Shown piece by piece: positions 13,177 through 15,627 of a stretch of DNA of 15,627 nucleotides. The notes beneath the pieces were generated by a model. It saw nothing but the letters and a program-made list of their open reading frames with translations, was not told the DNA's origin and searched no databases. This DNA is from CAVOBC01 sp963693635 (lineage in GTDB: Bacteria > Pseudomonadota > Gammaproteobacteria > Pseudomonadales > Azotimanducaceae): the NCBI GenBank assembly GCA_963693635.1, contig CAVOBC010000074.1:1-15627 (forward strand), in the 5' to 3' direction. Both the position numbers and the translations under genes were made by a program. Position 1 is the stretch's first letter; each line of letters begins with the position of its first letter.

Positions 13177-13917
13177 ATGGAAAAAGCCCCAAAAGACACC
13201 GTTTTTGCGACCCCTCGCGATGACATAGGCACGTTTCGTTTCGACGGCGAGGTGGCAGACGTCTTTCCCGACATGATCGCCCGCTCGGTGCCAGGTTATG
13301 AATTTTTCCTGTCACTCCTTGGGCTCACGGCGGCGGACTATGCCCAGGCGGGCACCCGAATCTACGACCTTGGCTGCTCGCTTGGCGCATCAACGCTTAG
13401 CATCCGGCAGAACATCACCGTCAGCGACTGCCACATCACCGCCATCGACAACTCGCCCTCGATGATTGAACGATGTCGCGGCAACATCACGAGGGACAAC
13501 AGCGCGACACCGGTGGACGTCGTACTGAGCGACCTCGAAGACGTCGCGATCGATTCGGCATCACTCGTTGCGATGAACTTCACCCTGCAGTTCATTGCGC
13601 TAGCACAAAGGGACGCTTTGCTCGCGCGGCTAGCGGCAGGGCTCGTCCCGGGCGGCGCCCTCTTCCTGGCGGAGAAAATTCGCTTTGACGACGCCAGTGA
13701 GCAGGCATACATGACCCGGGTGCATGAATCGTTCAAACGCAGCAACGGCTACTCGGCGCTTGAGATTGCACAGAAGCGCACCGCCCTCGAAGAAGTCATG
13801 GTCCCGGAGGACGCAGCGACCCACGAAGCACGCTTGCGCGCCGCCGGCTTCGATGAGGTACGGATCCTTGCGCGCTGCATCAATTTTATTGCCATAGTGG
13901 CGACCCGCGCGCCTTGA
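13177..13917 (+). CDS. cmoA: Carboxy-S-adenosyl-L-methionine synthase
   Basis: A complete 246-residue CmoA, which converts SAM and prephenate into carboxy-SAM for tRNA wobble modification (cmo5U34). It follows E. coli CmoA through most of its length: FDGEVADVFPDMIARSVPGY (22-41), YDLGCSLGASTLS (63-75, the SAM loop), IDNSPSMIERC (90-100), PVDV near 112, LNFTLQF-like MNFTLQF, PGGALFLAEK and the FKRSNGYS/EIAQKR segment that contributes to prephenate binding. The first ten residues are longer than in E. coli. The ATG has no Shine-Dalgarno sequence and follows an 18 bp duplication, so initiation may be weak or leaderless. It is followed by an unknown membrane protein and then cmoB. Assignment is very firm. 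Confidence 0.97.
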   Translation: MEKAPKDTVFATPRDDIGTFRFDGEVADVFPDMIARSVPGYEFFLSLLGLTAADYAQAGTRIYDLGCSLGASTLSIRQNITVSDCHITAIDNSPSMIERCRGNITRDNSATPVDVVLSDLEDVAIDSASLVAMNFTLQFIALAQRDALLARLAAGLVPGGALFLAEKIRFDDASEQAYMTRVHESFKRSNGYSALEIAQKRTALEEVMVPEDAATHEARLRAAGFDEVRILARCINFIAIVATRAP

Positions 13918-13957
13918 ACACTACTGTGAGCAGACCTTGAACACGCATCTGAGCAGG
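13912..13957 (+). repeat. 23 bp tandem duplication across the cmoA stop and next start
   Basis: Units 13912-13934 and 13935-13957 match at 18 of 23 positions, with CCTTGAACAC at the start and TGAGCAG at the end of both. In unit one TTGA contains the cmoA stop; in unit two the same TTG is the probable start codon of the following gene. Confidence 0.9.
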
Positions 13958-14521
13958 CAAAGCTACGCCGAATTGCAACGGCAGGTCATCGGCGGCACCG
14001 CCCACGTGATCGTCGCGCCGGCCATCGCCAGGCGGTTCTTTACCCACACCTCGCTTGCCGAGATCCAGCGCCTGGTTGAGCCGCCCGTGCGTTGGCAGAA
14101 ATCGATCATCCTTGCTGGCCGCATCATAGCGCCGCTCATTTTTGTCGGCTGCTTGCTGACCATCGCGCGGCAGACCGGGTTGCTGGCGCTGCTGCTGATC
14201 CCGCTCATCAGCATTCTGTGGACCGTCATCGCCGGCCTCAGCAATCCTGAAGGCACCTGGCCAGCAGCGACGGCCGGGCTGGGTGCCACATTCCTGCTGA
14301 TGCCCTTCCTGTCCCTCACGCTTGGGGCGACACTCGTGACCTTCTCGACATCATTGTGGCTCCATCGAATGACGTACCGCCTGGCCCCGCGTCTGCTGAT
14401 CGACATCGTGATCAGCTCATACGATGCGTTCGACGAACTGACACCCCATCTGTCGGTCGCCCCCACAACCTGGCTGGACGACACGGCCAGCGACGGATCG
14501 CCGCGTGACCTTCACGTTTGA
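13937..14521 (+). CDS. Membrane protein of unknown function between cmoA and cmoB
   Basis: A 194-codon frame that appears to start at TTG 13937, 19 bp after cmoA, with GAG about six bases upstream; GTG at 14006 is an alternative. Residues 1-52 look cytosolic, then hydrophobic segments occur near 56-78, 81-100 and 106-140 (one or two helices), followed by a soluble tail of about 45 residues ending beyond DELTPHLSV. The frame overlaps the start of cmoB by 17 bp, implying translational coupling. I recognise no family. In E. coli cmoA and cmoB are adjacent, so this gene is an addition. The position suggests co-expression with tRNA modification, not necessarily a shared function. Uniform codon use and the tight overlap make it likely real. 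Confidence 0.7.
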   Translation: MNTHLSRQSYAELQRQVIGGTAHVIVAPAIARRFFTHTSLAEIQRLVEPPVRWQKSIILAGRIIAPLIFVGCLLTIARQTGLLALLLIPLISILWTVIAGLSNPEGTWPAATAGLGATFLLMPFLSLTLGATLVTFSTSLWLHRMTYRLAPRLLIDIVISSYDAFDELTPHLSVAPTTWLDDTASDGSPRDLHV

Positions 14522-15461
14522 CGACACGTTCGACGGTCTGCCGTCCGGCTTCGCGCGCTTTAAAGACGCGCTCAAGGATGCCATCGATACGTGTTACGCG
14601 ACCCGACCAAACGGCAACGCGCCGCGTTGGGACGTTGCATTTGCAACACTGCCGCAAAGCGTTCCCGGCCTGCTCTCCTTTGACCCGCTCGCTGTGGGTG
14701 CGCCGCTAACCGCAAGCGGCGAGCGCGAACAAATGACCGCTGCGCTGCAAGACCTCATGCCCTGGCGCAAGGGTCCCATCGACGTGTGTGGTGTGACCAT
14801 CGATACCGAGTGGCGCTCTGACTGGAAATGGGACCGGGTCGCACCGCACGTCGACCTTGCCGGCCGCCGTATTCTGGATGTCGGCTGCGGCAACGGCTAT
14901 CACTGTCTGCGAATGCTCGCGATGTCGCCCGAATCTGTCGTCGGCATTGATCCAACTGTCCTGTTCCTTTATCAGTTTCGCTGTCTGCAGCGCTATCTTG
15001 GCCCACAGCCCGTGCACTTTTTCCCACTAACGAGCGAGCAATTCCCGGTCCGGGCGGCCTTTGACAGCGTTTTCTCGATGGGCGTCCTGCATCATCGACG
15101 GGCGCCGATCGAACACCTGATGGAGCTGAAGGCATTCCTTGCCCCGGGCGGTGAGCTCATCATGGAGACATTGGTCGTCGATGGCGCAGGCGATACTGTT
15201 TTGCTACCCGATGGTCACTATGCCGCGATGAGCAACATCTGGTTCCTTCCCAGCCCGACTGCCCTCGCCGGTTGGCTGCGGCGTTGCGGTTTTCGCGACG
15301 TCCGCATTCTGGACGTCAGCACGACGACGGTCGCTGAGCAACGCACAACGGCGTGGATGACTTTTCAGTCTCTGTCTGACCATCTGGATCCGAAGAATCC
15401 GTCGCGCACAATCGAGGGCTATCCCGCGCCCAAACGCGCGGTGCTTCACGCGATGGTCTAG
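14505..15461 (+). CDS. cmoB: tRNA uridine-34 carboxymethyltransferase
   Basis: A complete 318-residue CmoB, near the normal 323. It transfers the carboxymethyl group from carboxy-SAM to 5-hydroxyuridine at position 34 of several tRNAs, giving cmo5U and wider wobble reading. Signature stretches shared with E. coli are PWRKGP (86-91), IDTEWRSDWKWDRV (99-112), ILDVGCGNGYH (123-133, cofactor loop), GIDPTVLFLYQF (147-158), VFSMGVLHHRRAP, METLVVDG, TTTVAEQRTTAWM and the final EGYPAPKRAVLHA. The likely start is GTG 14505, inside the end of the preceding gene, with only a weak GGA upstream. With cmoA and the membrane protein it forms a three-gene unit. The substrate carboxy-SAM is supplied by CmoA; assignment is very firm. 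Confidence 0.97.
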   Translation: MTFTFDDTFDGLPSGFARFKDALKDAIDTCYATRPNGNAPRWDVAFATLPQSVPGLLSFDPLAVGAPLTASGEREQMTAALQDLMPWRKGPIDVCGVTIDTEWRSDWKWDRVAPHVDLAGRRILDVGCGNGYHCLRMLAMSPESVVGIDPTVLFLYQFRCLQRYLGPQPVHFFPLTSEQFPVRAAFDSVFSMGVLHHRRAPIEHLMELKAFLAPGGELIMETLVVDGAGDTVLLPDGHYAAMSNIWFLPSPTALAGWLRRCGFRDVRILDVSTTTVAEQRTTAWMTFQSLSDHLDPKNPSRTIEGYPAPKRAVLHAMV

Positions 15462-15532
15462 CGGGTCGCCAGACCGATCGATGGATTTCATGTTCGCTTT
15501 GCGCGCCGTCGATAGCGGCAGCGCCCCGACAG

Positions 15533-15554
15533 CCCCTCCCCCCTCCCCCTCCCC
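15533..15554 (-). other. Canonical G-quadruplex motif, four tracts with single-base loops
   Basis: The minus strand has G-tracts of 4, 5, 6 and 4 separated by single A bases (plus strand CCCC T CCCCCC T CCCCC T CCCC). This fits the strictest intramolecular quadruplex rule. It lies 72 bp past cmoB and 70 bp before a possible ATG at the window end. Confidence 0.8.
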
Positions 15555-15587
15555 ACAAAATCGACATCGCAAGTCGTTGATTTGTTG
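15555..15587. other. Imperfect hairpin after the G-rich tract
   Basis: ACAAA-AT then CGAC pair with GTCG then ATTTGT around the loop ATCGCAA, with an internal loop in the stem. It directly follows the quadruplex motif. It may help end the cmo transcript, but there is no clean U-tract. Confidence 0.25.
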
Positions 15588-15624
15588 CGAGCGGGCCGAG
15601 GCACGCAACGTCAGGACCGTCACT

Positions 15625-15627
15625 ATG
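15625..15627 (+). CDS. Possible start codon of a gene beyond the window
   Basis: The window ends in ATG preceded by AGGA eight bases upstream. This would suit the start of a rightward gene after cmoB, but only the start codon is visible. Confidence 0.25.

Noticed and set aside
15204..15623. 139-codon minus-strand ORF at the window end
   Set aside because: Overlaps cmoB antisense and translates the G-tract as low-complexity sequence.

Overview
The window looks like the chromosome of a GC-rich, environmental gammaproteobacterium. The strongest evidence is a cmoA/cmoB pair (wobble-uridine cmo5U tRNA modification, typical of Gammaproteobacteria) and a YghU-type glutathione-dependent reductase. 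Gene content is otherwise heterotrophic housekeeping and accessory metabolism: a crotonase, a family III CoA-transferase, an S9 peptidase, a serine hydrolase and a fatty-acid/sterol hydroxylase. No intact phage, transposase, CRISPR or toxin genes are visible.

Layout. 1-6441 is mostly minus strand: the 5' part of yghU (cut by the window edge), an enoyl-CoA hydratase-like crotonase, a three-gene set reading leftwards (secreted beta-lactamase-fold serine hydrolase, then two tandem paralogous four-helix membrane proteins), a small secreted protein, and a large secreted prolyl-oligopeptidase-family peptidase. From 6607 a histidine-motif membrane hydroxylase runs rightward. 7408-7970 holds the frameshifted and truncated N-terminus of a PlsB-like acyltransferase, about 120 bp of AT-richer DNA, and then the 3' end of a tRNA-Arg(TCG). 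8114-9029 holds a cytidylyltransferase (minus) and a 70-codon small gene (plus) separated by a hairpin-rich 268 bp spacer. 9321-11083 is a translationally coupled CoA-transferase/metallophosphoesterase pair, which converges on an SbcD-like metallophosphoesterase and an HNH endonuclease (both minus). 13177-15461 is cmoA, an unrecognised membrane protein and cmoB, probably one operon.

The most unusual feature is spread through the spacers. At least seven intergenic regions carry short degenerate tandem repeats with unrelated unit lengths (11-13, 12, 15, 15-18, 18, 23 and 24/25 bp), most placed directly before a start codon or at a gene junction. One of them duplicates the end of cmoA so that the copied TTG of its last codons becomes the likely start codon of the next gene. 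Other points of interest are the decayed acyltransferase beside the tRNA 3' end, a possible structured leader before the small gene, a very regular four-tract G-quadruplex motif after cmoB, and a metal-ligand substitution (GDTH for GHTH) in the CoA-transferase-linked phosphoesterase.
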